A stretch of 64,000 nucleotides of DNA from a virus: IMG/VR virus record IMGVR_UViG_3300034062_003747, positions 1 through 64,000 of that record, one strand, 5' to 3'. Each line of letters opens with the position of its first letter. Position 1 is the first letter of the stretch. Below are positions 52,972-61,667 of the stretch, in pieces. A program made the translations under genes and the position numbers. The notes beneath the pieces were generated by a model, which had not been told where the DNA came from, did no database searches, and was given only the letters and a program-made list of their open reading frames with translations.

Positions 52972-53648
52972 ATTATATTTTTTAGTTTACCGTTTAAATT
53001 ATCTAAGGGCGAATATAACACATGAGGTTTCCAACATTTAATATAATTATAAAAATTTTTAAAATTATCTAATGGTGGATATAATACAGCCGGATTCCAG
53101 TTATCAATTTGATTTATAAAATAATTTTCTGCAGAATATCTATTTTCTAATGTTCCCCATCCATTTTTAACATATTGCGGTATTCTATTAATTGATTTAA
53201 TGGTAGTCCACCAAAAATTACCACCATAAAAATTATTAGGACACCAATGTTTAATAATCTCAGGATATTTGATTATATAATTATCAATTCTCATCAACAC
53301 TCCAGATGTGTCAAACCCCATATTTAACAACTTAATATGTTCTTTATAATTATCTATCAATGATGCCTCCATATATTTTCTCCACTCAATTTCATATAAC
53401 TTAGTTGGTTTCGATGCTCCCTTAGTGTGAATATATAAAATATAATCGGTATTATCAAACTCCTTTACTTCTTCTAACATTTTTAAAAAAGTGTGACATT
53501 CGTTTTCGTTAATATTGACAATATTGGGGTGATATGTGAATTCATCGGTAATCTGATTAAACACTCTTTCCTTTTGTTCCTCAGCTATTTTTAAACCAAT
53601 GTTATCTGATGTATTACCTGACCATATGTGATGATATATCCGTATCAT
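52968..53648 (-). CDS. Putative glycosyltransferase-like protein
   Basis: The 226-residue protein has YILYIHTKGAS with WRKYMEA downstream, then a D-x-x-G element (GFDTSGVLM) and YGGNFWWTT. The HTKG...GNFWW pattern is known from bacterial glycan proteins annotated as glycosyltransferase-like, for example in rhamnan or LPS clusters. The last 40 residues contain a tandem duplication of W-x-P-x-VLY-x-PLDN. It is coupled to the downstream SGNH gene by ATGA. The reaction cannot be assigned. Confidence 0.6.
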   Translation of the reverse strand: MIRIYHHIWSGNTSDNIGLKIAEEQKERVFNQITDEFTYHPNIVNINENECHTFLKMLEEVKEFDNTDYILYIHTKGASKPTKLYEIEWRKYMEASLIDNYKEHIKLLNMGFDTSGVLMRIDNYIIKYPEIIKHWCPNNFYGGNFWWTTIKSINRIPQYVKNGWGTLENRYSAENYFINQIDNWNPAVLYPPLDNFKNFYNYIKCWKPHVLYSPLDNLNGKLKNII

Positions 53649-53706
53649 ATTAATACTTTTTTATTTGTTCTTCTTGTAATTTCTTTTGTTTCATATATTA
53701 CGATAG

Positions 53707-54330
53707 TTATTTCCAAATAGAAAATTGGTTTTGAATCTTATACCAAAATAATTCATCAGTTTTTAATAAAGTATTAATTTCAATCCATTGTTGGGGATAT
53801 GTTTTGATTAAATACTGTATTAGTTCAGATTTGGATAACCATATTGGATAGTTTGAAAAATTATACTTTACTTCATCAAAAATAGGTAATTTTTCAATAC
53901 CCATTTCTTTGGTTAAGAAATCGTTTAAATCATCCAACATTACAATAGTAGGTGGTGTAGGTAAAGAGACTCCAAACAAATATAGATATTTAAACAATTG
54001 ATGATGCCAATGTAATTGGGAGTTAATATCTATAATAAATTTATTTAACAGTTTCTTTTCTTCTAAAAATTTATTCTCCTTACTCAAACCCCCCAATAAA
54101 GATTGACTTTTTCTATTCCAACACCACTCTATAAACTCCGTATGTAATGCGGATATTAGCAAATCCATTGGAGTTCTTAAAACTACCCATTTAATATTTG
54201 AAGTTAGTGGAATTTTTATTATATCAAACAAATCAATATATTCTCTATCAATGTTATACACCTCATATAAAAAACGTGAACCACATTTTGGAGGAGTTAG
54301 AATTTGCTTGTTGAAGACGTATAATTTCAT
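53707..54330 (-). CDS. Sulfotransferase-like protein
   Basis: The 207-residue protein has PPKCGSRFL (5'-phosphosulfate loop, residues 13-21) and WVVLRTPMDLLISALHTEF near 48-66, matching the arginine and serine that hold the 3'-phosphate of PAPS. The match is shorter than in the 14592-15164 gene but has both key parts. It probably sulfates a carbohydrate. A 14-codon frame lies in the 58-base gap after it. The start is within a 18-base sequence repeated at the start of the next gene upstream. Confidence 0.7.
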   Translation of the reverse strand: MKLYVFNKQILTPPKCGSRFLYEVYNIDREYIDLFDIIKIPLTSNIKWVVLRTPMDLLISALHTEFIEWCWNRKSQSLLGGLSKENKFLEEKKLLNKFIIDINSQLHWHHQLFKYLYLFGVSLPTPPTIVMLDDLNDFLTKEMGIEKLPIFDEVKYNFSNYPIWLSKSELIQYLIKTYPQQWIEINTLLKTDELFWYKIQNQFSIWK

Positions 54331-54349
54331 TTTACATCATATTAATTTG
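54318..54349 (-). repeat. Gene-junction repeat, copy A
   Basis: The plus-strand core TATAATTTCATTTTACAT spans the stop-start junction before the sulfotransferase gene; it is identical at 55064-55081, before the SGNH gene. It encodes the shared MKLY start. Confidence 0.8.
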
Positions 54350-55074
54350 TTGGTTTTTTCATTCAAAATTCTATTACGAATTTCTTTTGCGATAAATTTA
54401 TGTCCGGCATCATTTTCGTGTGCATATAAATCTTTAGATAATCCATTTTTTATAATAAATTCAAAAAGACCTGTAAATAATAAATCATCAATATTACTAA
54501 ATTTAATAAACTTACTTAAATCAATTTTTTTAAATATATTTAATTTTTTAACAGATTTATCTAATTTAATATAGTTAAAAAAAAGATAATCAATATTATT
54601 TTTAATAAAATATTCCTGTAATATAAACATATAGTGTAAGGTTTCCTCACTTGCCCACGGTTCAGATTTTACTTTGTTATTATTATACATAAATGTATTA
54701 AGTTCACTATCCTTTATATATAAATAATCTTTTGAATTATTTAAATAATATTCTTCACCCGTTTCAGTTAGGGTTCTTCTTCTATTCGGCCAAGTCCATT
54801 CTATAATAACTAAATCAGGTTTTTGATTTTGGGAAATTAAATGTTCTATTTCTTCTAAAGTGGTGTGTAATATCCTATCATTTCCTCCACCATAAAAAGC
54901 ACTATTAAATAATATATTATCTTCATTATTTGTATTTTTATAAGAAATTATGTTTTGTATTAAAATTTCTTTAAAATTATCCACAATTGAATACATGAGT
55001 ATTTTAGGCCAATTTAAACTGAATTCAGCCCAATCACCCGCAGAATATGAACATCCGTTTACATATAATTTCAT
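54337..55074 (-). CDS. SGNH-type hydrolase-like protein
   Basis: The 245-residue protein begins MKLYVNGCSYSAGDW with S9 in the GCS block, has FYGGGNDRIL for the Gly and Asn blocks and ends with AHENDAGHKFIA for the final block. The arrangement matches small SGNH proteins of phage and bacterial glycan clusters. Its stop and the next start share the repeated junction. Likely an esterase or O-acetyltransferase for a glycan. Confidence 0.76.
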   Translation of the reverse strand: MKLYVNGCSYSAGDWAEFSLNWPKILMYSIVDNFKEILIQNIISYKNTNNEDNILFNSAFYGGGNDRILHTTLEEIEHLISQNQKPDLVIIEWTWPNRRRTLTETGEEYYLNNSKDYLYIKDSELNTFMYNNNKVKSEPWASEETLHYMFILQEYFIKNNIDYLFFNYIKLDKSVKKLNIFKKIDLSKFIKFSNIDDLLFTGLFEFIIKNGLSKDLYAHENDAGHKFIAKEIRNRILNEKTNKLI

Positions 55075-55097
55075 TTTACATTATATTTTGTTTAATT
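55061..55097 (-). repeat. Gene-junction repeat, copy B
   Basis: The second copy of the junction core TATAATTTCATTTTACAT, with similar A/T-rich flanks, at the start of the SGNH gene. Confidence 0.8.
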
Positions 55098-56332
55098 GTG
55101 TTATTTTTTTTCAAATCATTATTTAAAATCAAATCCAATAATGAATTTTCATTGTTCATTCTAAACATAAATTTAGTATGTACCACATCAGACCATTCTT
55201 TACATAATATATAATTTTCATCAAAGTTTTCCATAAATTCTTTTACGAATTTTGAAAATAATTTACCATCAACTTTATAATTTTTAGATTCTTTATAAAA
55301 CGGATGTGGTGGAACATCAAATATTTTTTCAACCATTTCAATTGGGTATTCGTGTGTTGATATAAATGGTATCCCAGCTAATAATAATCCAATTGTTTTC
55401 TCCGAAAGGTACTGTGATGTAAATTTTTGTGTACTCCATGACCAACTCTCACATAGTATTTGCATTTTGGCTTTTGTTAAAACTCTAAAGAATATATCAC
55501 CACATCCTTTTAAATTTTCAATATAACTTATATCATCAAAATCAGTATTACCAAGTATTGAATTATTTTTAATATCATTTGAAACCAATGACCCATTTTT
55601 TTTATAATATTTATTATGATTTAACGCATCACATGTTTTTAAATAAATTTTATTGTTATTTAAATTTTTTAATTCATTTAAAATACTAACTCTGTTTGAT
55701 TTATGATTTCTTACACTATACATTAAATCATAATCAAAATTTAATTTATCATAGACCTGTTTAAATTCATACCACCATCTAATATTTAAATTTTTGTTCC
55801 ATTGAAAAATAGAATTTGTAAGTGCAAAGTGAACGTTTTGATATTTGGATTTTACATGATTATTTAGAAAAAAATTATCAGTTATAATATAATGTTGATT
55901 TAATTGTTCTAATAGTGATTCTATTTCATTTGCTTTTTCATCAAACGCAATTTCTTCATATTTTTGAAATATTTTTTCCGTTCTGAAATAAGTGATTAAC
56001 CACTTTTGGTTCTTTGGACAATCTTTTAATAGGTTTATAAATATTTTTAATATTTGTTGATTTTCCCTATCCATATAACTTCTATCTGGTAAGATTGGGC
56101 CTATTTTTGAATCTGTACTTGAATTAAAATATGCACTGAAATAATCTAATATATGATATCCATCCTCTTCAAAACTAATTTCTTCTTTAAAGATAAATTC
56201 AATATCAGTATTTTTGTATTTACAAAACACACTACCTGTATTGTTTTCAATAAAATATTTTCTATCGGTTGTATTATTTCCTAAAGTATATAATAACGAT
56301 TTATCAAACTGATGATGTATATATATTTTCAT
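55076..56332 (-). CDS. Putative GT-B-like glycosyltransferase
   Basis: The 418-residue protein has no clear catalytic motif, but its C-terminal third, with ILCESWSWS, YLSEKTIGLLLAGIPFIS and PHPFYKESKNYK, has the layout of the donor half of GT-B/GT10-like transferases. It shares long stretches with the gene at the window edge (63009-64000), for example the KEFMENFDENY and LCKEWSD segments, so these two are paralogues. It probably transfers a sugar to a phage or host surface glycan. Confidence 0.6.
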   Translation of the reverse strand: MKIYIHHQFDKSLLYTLGNNTTDRKYFIENNTGSVFCKYKNTDIEFIFKEEISFEEDGYHILDYFSAYFNSSTDSKIGPILPDRSYMDRENQQILKIFINLLKDCPKNQKWLITYFRTEKIFQKYEEIAFDEKANEIESLLEQLNQHYIITDNFFLNNHVKSKYQNVHFALTNSIFQWNKNLNIRWWYEFKQVYDKLNFDYDLMYSVRNHKSNRVSILNELKNLNNNKIYLKTCDALNHNKYYKKNGSLVSNDIKNNSILGNTDFDDISYIENLKGCGDIFFRVLTKAKMQILCESWSWSTQKFTSQYLSEKTIGLLLAGIPFISTHEYPIEMVEKIFDVPPHPFYKESKNYKVDGKLFSKFVKEFMENFDENYILCKEWSDVVHTKFMFRMNNENSLLDLILNNDLKKNNTIKQNIM

Positions 56333-56341
56333 AACTTTAGT

Positions 56342-56812
56342 TTATAAAAGTGTTATGCATTTTGCACCAAATGAATATACAAGTTTAATCGCCGCTATAT
56401 TCCATTCAAATATTTCCATTCTAATTTCTCTAAATTTTTTAAAAATAATTTTAGTTGTATTGCTATAAAACCAGTTCGAAGATTCATTTGGTCTTTCTAT
56501 TACATTTGTAATGTATAAATTATAAGTAAAGCAACTGTCATTATTTATTTTTTTAAACCACCTATAACCAACCGGTTGTTCTTTATAATAAAATATAAAC
56601 ACATAATGACCATCATTAATTCTAGTATACACGTCAGTTATATTAAACATTCCGTCCCATTTATATTCTATATTAAAATAGTCAATCAATGTTTTCATTG
56701 AGTTTATATTTTTTTCTAACGTATCTAAATCCTCCACCAAAACATAACTTAAATCTTCATGTTCGGTTGTATATTCTATAAAAGTTTCTTTTGTTAGTTT
56801 AAAGGTTTTCAT
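56342..56812 (-). CDS. GNAT-like acetyltransferase
   Basis: The 156-residue protein has a strand-helix pattern with FIFYYKEQPVGYRWFKK and the end NIAAIKLVYSFGAKC, which is the C-terminal GNAT motif (N-x-x-A...GA). The acetyl-CoA loop is diverged. The gene overlaps the FkbM-type gene by four bases. The substrate is unknown; within this cluster an amino-sugar or lipid acyl acceptor is possible. Confidence 0.55.
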   Translation of the reverse strand: MKTFKLTKETFIEYTTEHEDLSYVLVEDLDTLEKNINSMKTLIDYFNIEYKWDGMFNITDVYTRINDGHYVFIFYYKEQPVGYRWFKKINNDSCFTYNLYITNVIERPNESSNWFYSNTTKIIFKKFREIRMEIFEWNIAAIKLVYSFGAKCITLL

Positions 56813-57411
56813 AATATTGTTTGGTATTTTTTATTAACAAATAAAATATTTAAATCTTTCCAATTTATTTTTTTATTAATCTCCTCTTTATTAATTACTA
56901 TAAAGTTATTTTTTTCTAAATATTCAATAAGATAGGTGTGCCTATTTTCAGTATTATATAAATTTTCATTTCTACTCCCTTCAACTTGTCCTCTTTTTAT
57001 TAAAGATATTTTTTCATTTAGGGATTTAAGAATATCCAAATCACTACCTTGAGCATCACAATGAAAGTAATCAATTGAATCTATATTATTTTCATCTATA
57101 AATGTATCTAATCTTATAACTTCTACATCCACTTCCATTTCATATTCGGTGATTTTATTTTCAATACTATAATTGGATAGTTCATTTATTGAAGATGACA
57201 TTTTATTTTTTCCAATATAAAATTTTGAAATTCCATTTATCATTCCCACCGCTTTATTTATTATTTTAATATTTTTTTTATTAAAAAATCTTAATTTTAA
57301 TTTTTCCGCGTGATAGTTGTCCGGTTCAAAACAATAAACAAACGAATCATCTTTGAGATATTTTTCAGTATCTTCACCATCAAATCCACCTATTTCTATA
57401 ATTGTTTTCAT
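56809..57411 (-). CDS. FkbM-family methyltransferase
   Basis: The 200-residue protein has TIIEIGGFDGEDT (SAM-binding loop), FEPDNYH, and then IRLDTFIDENNIDSIDYFHC with AQGSDLDIL, the FkbM family signature. FkbM-type enzymes O-methylate sugars or small molecules. The overlap with the downstream GNAT-like gene is four bases. It probably caps a sugar residue in the same pathway. The loop GGFDGED is a normal SAM site with acidic residue. Confidence 0.82.
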   Translation of the reverse strand: MKTIIEIGGFDGEDTEKYLKDDSFVYCFEPDNYHAEKLKLRFFNKKNIKIINKAVGMINGISKFYIGKNKMSSSINELSNYSIENKITEYEMEVDVEVIRLDTFIDENNIDSIDYFHCDAQGSDLDILKSLNEKISLIKRGQVEGSRNENLYNTENRHTYLIEYLEKNNFIVINKEEINKKINWKDLNILFVNKKYQTIL

Positions 57412-57424
57412 TTTAAATTAGTTT
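57409..57424 (-). repeat. Gene-junction repeat with AAACTAATTTAAAATG
   Basis: Near copy of the junction at 63006-63021, with one base inserted, at the end of the methyltransferase gene. Confidence 0.6.
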
Positions 57425-58006
57425 AGTAATGACATTATTTGAAGGATAAATAAAAATACAACCTCTTTTTTTAACTCCATTCATATATGATTCTTTACTA
57501 ACATATTTTTCGTAACTATTTTTTCCATAAATCAACTCAACGTTAGATTTAATATGTTTCCAATTCAATTCTATGTTATTTCCGTTTTCATCAATATAAC
57601 GTTCATAATCCCAATTCTCGTGGCCACAATCAAAATCATGTATAATAATAATTGGTTTATAATTAAAATTTGAAATTATTTTCAATTCATCATTTATCGG
57701 CCAAGTACCCCAATGAGCATCTAAAAATATAAAAAATTTATCATGCCCTATTTCTATAAAAAATTTCTCTAAACATTCGGGTGAATTTCCTTTTAATATT
57801 TTAATATTCGGATTATTATTAAATCTATAATATAAAGGGAAATATTTACTATCTAATTCACAGCTATAAACTTTATCAAAAATGTGTTGTAAAATATCGA
57901 CAGATTCTCCTTTGTTTGTACCCGTTTCTATTATAATGTTATAATCAAATTTTTGTTTTAATTTCATTATATCAATTATTAACATGCTATCTTGCTTAAA
58001 CCCCAT
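57413..58006 (-). CDS. Class I SAM-dependent methyltransferase-like protein
   Basis: The 197-residue protein has NIIIETGTNKGESVDIL (SAM loop), VYSCELDSKYF and FFIFLDAHWGTWP, the order of class I methyltransferases of the Methyltransf_24 type. Its end is basic (RGCIFIYPSNNVITKLI). It is one base from the FkbM gene and likely also methylates an intermediate of the glycan pathway. The start ATG is the first in the frame; the methyl acceptor is unknown. Confidence 0.7.
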   Translation of the reverse strand: MGFKQDSMLIIDIMKLKQKFDYNIIIETGTNKGESVDILQHIFDKVYSCELDSKYFPLYYRFNNNPNIKILKGNSPECLEKFFIEIGHDKFFIFLDAHWGTWPINDELKIISNFNYKPIIIIHDFDCGHENWDYERYIDENGNNIELNWKHIKSNVELIYGKNSYEKYVSKESYMNGVKKRGCIFIYPSNNVITKLI

Positions 58007-58042
58007 AGTAATATATTTTTTTATTTTCTATTAAGATGTTTA

Positions 58043-58798
58043 TCATAATAATCTTAAAGGTTTTTTTTTATACTTTGTTAGATTATAATTTATTGTTTCA
58101 TACTCAACATCTTCAATTGTAATTTGAATTTTTGATTTACAATTTTGATTTAGATTATCGGTTTTTTTTAAAATAACATTTGCTAACATGGGTTGGACTC
58201 CGATTGAATAATGAACATCTTCATTGTTATGAAAATTATTTTTAATTAACCAATTAGCAAACCCATCTTCAAATTTAATATTTGTTCCATAATTTAATAG
58301 TGTATCCGTATAAGATGACTCCTCAATGAAAATATAAAATATAGATATTTTTTTAGATATTAAATATTCAAATAACGGATTTATTAATTTAAATAATCTA
58401 AAATTATAATCTAATGAATTTTTTAAATAATAATCTACTAAAGATAAAACTCCTTCGTTTTCTTCTAACACTCTACTATATTTTTTTTTGTTAATAATTT
58501 CATTATCATATAGTTCATTAAATAATACATTAGTAGATTCAATTGTATTAGTTACTTTATTTAAAAAACAACCTCTGGAAAGAAAAGAAAAATTAATGAG
58601 TATTATATCCCCCTCCCTATAATTTTGTAATTGTTCTAATATTTTTCTAAAAATAATTTCGTTTGATGCTCCTCCAACTGTGAATGCGGGAATATATTTA
58701 TACTCTATACTATCCGCAATATGATGACAAAAATGTTTATTATCACCATAATAATTTACTGTTCCATAACTATCACCAAAATGAAATAATTTTTTCAT
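58043..58798 (-). CDS. SGNH-type hydrolase-like protein
   Basis: The 251-residue protein starts MKKLFHFGDSYGTVNYYG with S10, then TVGGASNEII for the Gly and Asn blocks and DVHYSIGVQPMLANVI for a D-x-H catalytic block. This is one of five SGNH copies in the cluster, with an unusual long, Lys-rich C-terminal strand part (KIQITIEDVEYETINYN). It likely acts on acyl groups of a glycan. It is separated by one base from the radical SAM gene upstream. Confidence 0.72.
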   Translation of the reverse strand: MKKLFHFGDSYGTVNYYGDNKHFCHHIADSIEYKYIPAFTVGGASNEIIFRKILEQLQNYREGDIILINFSFLSRGCFLNKVTNTIESTNVLFNELYDNEIINKKKYSRVLEENEGVLSLVDYYLKNSLDYNFRLFKLINPLFEYLISKKISIFYIFIEESSYTDTLLNYGTNIKFEDGFANWLIKNNFHNNEDVHYSIGVQPMLANVILKKTDNLNQNCKSKIQITIEDVEYETINYNLTKYKKKPLRLL

Positions 58799-58799
58799 A

Positions 58800-59963
58800 T
58801 TAAAAATTTGTGAATATTTGTATATTTTGATAATCCGTTTTCAATTTTTTTAATTTATTAACTTCGTCTAAAAACATTACATGCTCAGGATGTTCTGAGT
58901 TTCTTACATTTTTTATTTTAAATTGTCCTTCTGTAAATGTTCCCCAGTTATTAATATGGATAAAGTTTACTTCCGTTTTCATACCATTTAGTTTTTGTAA
59001 GTAATCTGCCAATTCCACAAACCCAATCATTTCCGTATAATTATTATTTTGAACTACGAATGTTAATCTTACAAAATCTAAATTTGGTATTTTAGTGAAT
59101 ATAAATTGTAAGTTTTTATAAAGAATATCCCAATTACCACCTAATCTTATTTGTTCATAAGTTTCCTTTGTACATGCGTCTATACTAATTTCTGCCGTTA
59201 TTCTTGGTATTGAATGTAGATTTTCTAATCTATCCCATATTTTTTCTGTCCATCCGTTTCCGTTTGTGTGTAAATGTAAATTTTTTGTATTTGGGTATTT
59301 TTCCATTGTAATGGATTTTAAAAGATTACGCCAAAACTCACTCCCAAATCCATCGCCACTTGCGGTAATGTATAATTCGTGAGCATCATTCATTGCAAAT
59401 TCTAAAATTTTATCCTGTATGGTTTCTGATTTTTCTCTTTCTTTGCCCGTAGTATTAATAAAATCGGTTCTACATGATGGGCATTTAAGGTTACAACTTC
59501 TATCATGTGAAAAAATAACACACTCGGGCCCCCATGGTAAATCTGATATTTTTTCTTCAATAATTTTTTTAAACTTCTCTTCTCCGTCTGGGTTAATGGT
59601 TTTATTGTTCCAAAGTTTATGAAATGTTTTTTCGTCAAAAATTGGGAAATACCCATTATCATAAACACTTTCATCTATTTCTTCATTATTCCATTTTTGT
59701 AAAAATCCACATTCTTTTTCATCACAATATTTCATACTACCATCGTGCATAGAATCTCTCAATTTGATTGCAACCTCACTATTCCAAATATTATTCCAAT
59801 TATCTGTCAATGCATTACCAGCAGGTCCACACTTAACCCAAGCGTTTACCCATCGTTTTTCTTCCTCACTCCAAGCACCGGAACAACATTGCCAAACTAA
59901 ACCATTTGACTGAAATTCGGCATTTCTGAATGGTGCTACACAAAATCCTTTTTTATTACTCAT
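58800..59963 (-). CDS. Radical SAM/SPASM-type protein
   Basis: The 387-residue protein has the cluster motif C157-x3-C161-x2-C164 (SCNLKCPSC) and cysteine pairs in the first 90 residues (C8, C26, C27, C80, C85) that suggest auxiliary clusters. The motif LYITASGDGFGSEFW and IDACTKETYEQIR follow, as in SPASM-type enzymes. These carry out C-H functionalisation on peptides or sugars. It is coupled to the halogenase by an ATGA overlap. The pairing is unusual in phages, and the substrate is unknown. Confidence 0.85.
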   Translation of the reverse strand: MSNKKGFCVAPFRNAEFQSNGLVWQCCSGAWSEEEKRWVNAWVKCGPAGNALTDNWNNIWNSEVAIKLRDSMHDGSMKYCDEKECGFLQKWNNEEIDESVYDNGYFPIFDEKTFHKLWNNKTINPDGEEKFKKIIEEKISDLPWGPECVIFSHDRSCNLKCPSCRTDFINTTGKEREKSETIQDKILEFAMNDAHELYITASGDGFGSEFWRNLLKSITMEKYPNTKNLHLHTNGNGWTEKIWDRLENLHSIPRITAEISIDACTKETYEQIRLGGNWDILYKNLQFIFTKIPNLDFVRLTFVVQNNNYTEMIGFVELADYLQKLNGMKTEVNFIHINNWGTFTEGQFKIKNVRNSEHPEHVMFLDEVNKLKKLKTDYQNIQIFTNF

Positions 59964-61186
59964 ATTAACGTTGTATTTTTTTTAGGAAAATTTCCATTAT
60001 TGATTAATATGTAACTTTCAATTGGAAAATTTAATCTTGTTGATTTAGGTACATTTAACACTTTTTTTAATTGGGAATTATTTTTAATACATACTAAATT
60101 TTTATTTGATATTATCTTTTCTAATTCATTTGGTAATTTTTTTTCTTTATATGTTTTCCAAAAAGTAGTATTGTTTTTTGAACAATTATAATGATGTCTA
60201 ATTATAATCATATTTTGTCTTTGTATATTATTTATACTTTCATTAAATTCATTTTCACTTAAAGTATTATTTAAATATTTTTTAAAAGTTTTTAATTGTA
60301 CCACAATTGTCATAATTGAGGTTGCTTCCAATGGTTCTAAAAAACCAGAACTTAACCCTACAATTAAACAATTATTTATTAATGTTTTTTCATAAGTTCC
60401 TGGTTCAAAAGTAATTGTTTTATTAATTTGTATATCATTTCCAAATTTGTTTATTATTTCCGTTTTTGCAATATCTTCTGAAATAAGTTTTTTGTCAAAA
60501 ATATATCCACACCCCCATCTATTTTGTAATGGTATTTGCCAAACCCACCCATAATCCATTGCAATTGCATTTGTTCTTGTATTAACCGTAACATCATTCC
60601 TTTTTAAGAAAAAAGGTATTGCTGTATTAACTATTAATTCATCAGCATAAGTTTTCCACTTTAATTTAAATAGTTTTGGGGTTAACCTATGAAATCCACT
60701 ACAATCAAATACAAAATCCGTATCATAATTGATATTATTTTCTAATTTAATACTATTAATATCACCTTTTTCATTTTGTTCAATATTTTTTATTTTCCCA
60801 TCTATGTGTTCTACTCCTCTGATTATCGCAATTTCTTTTAAATAATCTGCTAATAATCTTGCATCAAAATGATATGCATATACACTTTTATCTTCTTCCA
60901 TTAAATCACCAAATCCATGAACATATGAATAATCTATATCTGACCAGTTGTGGAAATGAATACCTATTTTTTTTGTTCCATTTACTTTTTTTAATAAATC
61001 GCTTTCATCAATTTCTAATTCCGATAGGAAATTTACCAAATTTGGAGTACTCCCTTCACCGGCACCTAGTATACCAATTTCCGAACTTTCTATTAGTTTT
61101 ACGTTTGAATTTTTGTAATATTTTTTTGCAAAAATTGCAGTTAACCATCCGGCTGTTCCTCCACCAATTATTATAATATTGTTCAT
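59960..61186 (-). CDS. Flavin-dependent tryptophan halogenase-like protein
   Basis: The 408-residue protein has the FAD motif GGGTAGW at 8-14, GAGEGSTPNL near 41, a TKKIGIHFHNW element with lysine at 72 or 73 (the halide-activating Lys of PrnA and RebH lies in the matching place) and the halogenase signature YGWVWQIPL near 211-218. The family oxidises chloride or bromide to a HOCl or HOBr-type intermediate that halogenates an aromatic residue or small molecule. It is coupled by ATGA to a 2OG oxygenase and to a radical SAM gene, so the three form a modification operon. A monooxygenase without halogenation is the main alternative. Confidence 0.86.
   Translation of the reverse strand: MNNIIIIGGGTAGWLTAIFAKKYYKNSNVKLIESSEIGILGAGEGSTPNLVNFLSELEIDESDLLKKVNGTKKIGIHFHNWSDIDYSYVHGFGDLMEEDKSVYAYHFDARLLADYLKEIAIIRGVEHIDGKIKNIEQNEKGDINSIKLENNINYDTDFVFDCSGFHRLTPKLFKLKWKTYADELIVNTAIPFFLKRNDVTVNTRTNAIAMDYGWVWQIPLQNRWGCGYIFDKKLISEDIAKTEIINKFGNDIQINKTITFEPGTYEKTLINNCLIVGLSSGFLEPLEATSIMTIVVQLKTFKKYLNNTLSENEFNESINNIQRQNMIIIRHHYNCSKNNTTFWKTYKEKKLPNELEKIISNKNLVCIKNNSQLKKVLNVPKSTRLNFPIESYILINNGNFPKKNTTLI
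59961..59985 (-). repeat. Gene-junction repeat with ACAACGTTAATATGA
   Basis: On the minus strand ACAACGTTAATATGA encodes the C-terminal TTLI and stop of the halogenase and contains the start of the radical SAM gene. A copy with one change (ACAACGTTGATATGA) lies at 61184-61198, at the oxygenase-halogenase junction. Confidence 0.78.
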
Positions 61187-61665
61187 ATCAACGTTGTTTT
61201 TTTAATTAAATCCTCATAGTTAACAAATAACAAAGCACTTTTTCTAATTCCTTTTGTTATTTTACTTATTTCATGTAATCTATCTGATTTAAAAAAATAA
61301 GGAATTCCTGGTGTTTTGTCAACAATAGAATCGGGATTATATAAAATATATTCCCCTCCATCGTAATCATCATTTATATGAAATCCCACAACATACGCCC
61401 TATTTTTATAACCCCTTTCAACTGAATCAATATGTTTACCAAAATAATCACCCACATTATATTTATGGAGTGTTAAATTATAATCGTAAGATTTTAGTTT
61501 TTCACCACTTTCAATTTCAAACCAATTTAATAGTTTAGTGGTTATATTCATTTCATTATTTGTAAGAACCGCAAATTCGTAACTTCGGTTTTTTAATTTT
61601 CTAAAATCCGTATTATTCCAAAAAGATTTTAAAAAATCTAATTCAATATCACTATATAACTTCAT
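61183..61665 (-). CDS. 2OG-Fe(II) oxygenase, P4H/PKHD-like
   Basis: The 160-residue protein has the metal triad H78-x-D80 (FGKHIDS) and H131 (RLHEIS) with R141 (GIRKS), the full 2OG oxygenase signature, plus the FHINDDYDGGEYILYNP strand. The enzyme hydroxylates a peptide or a small molecule. It has the shared MKLY start and TTLI end. The gene is followed by the halogenase through an ATGA overlap. The same signature occurs in the gene at 1167-1736 next to the polyproline protein. Confidence 0.87.
   Translation of the reverse strand: MKLYSDIELDFLKSFWNNTDFRKLKNRSYEFAVLTNNEMNITTKLLNWFEIESGEKLKSYDYNLTLHKYNVGDYFGKHIDSVERGYKNRAYVVGFHINDDYDGGEYILYNPDSIVDKTPGIPYFFKSDRLHEISKITKGIRKSALLFVNYEDLIKKTTLI
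61184..61198 (-). repeat. Gene-junction repeat with ACAACGTTGATATGA
   Basis: Second copy of the 59961 junction, one base changed (A to G), coding the TTLI end of the oxygenase. Confidence 0.78.
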
Positions 61666-61667
61666 TT

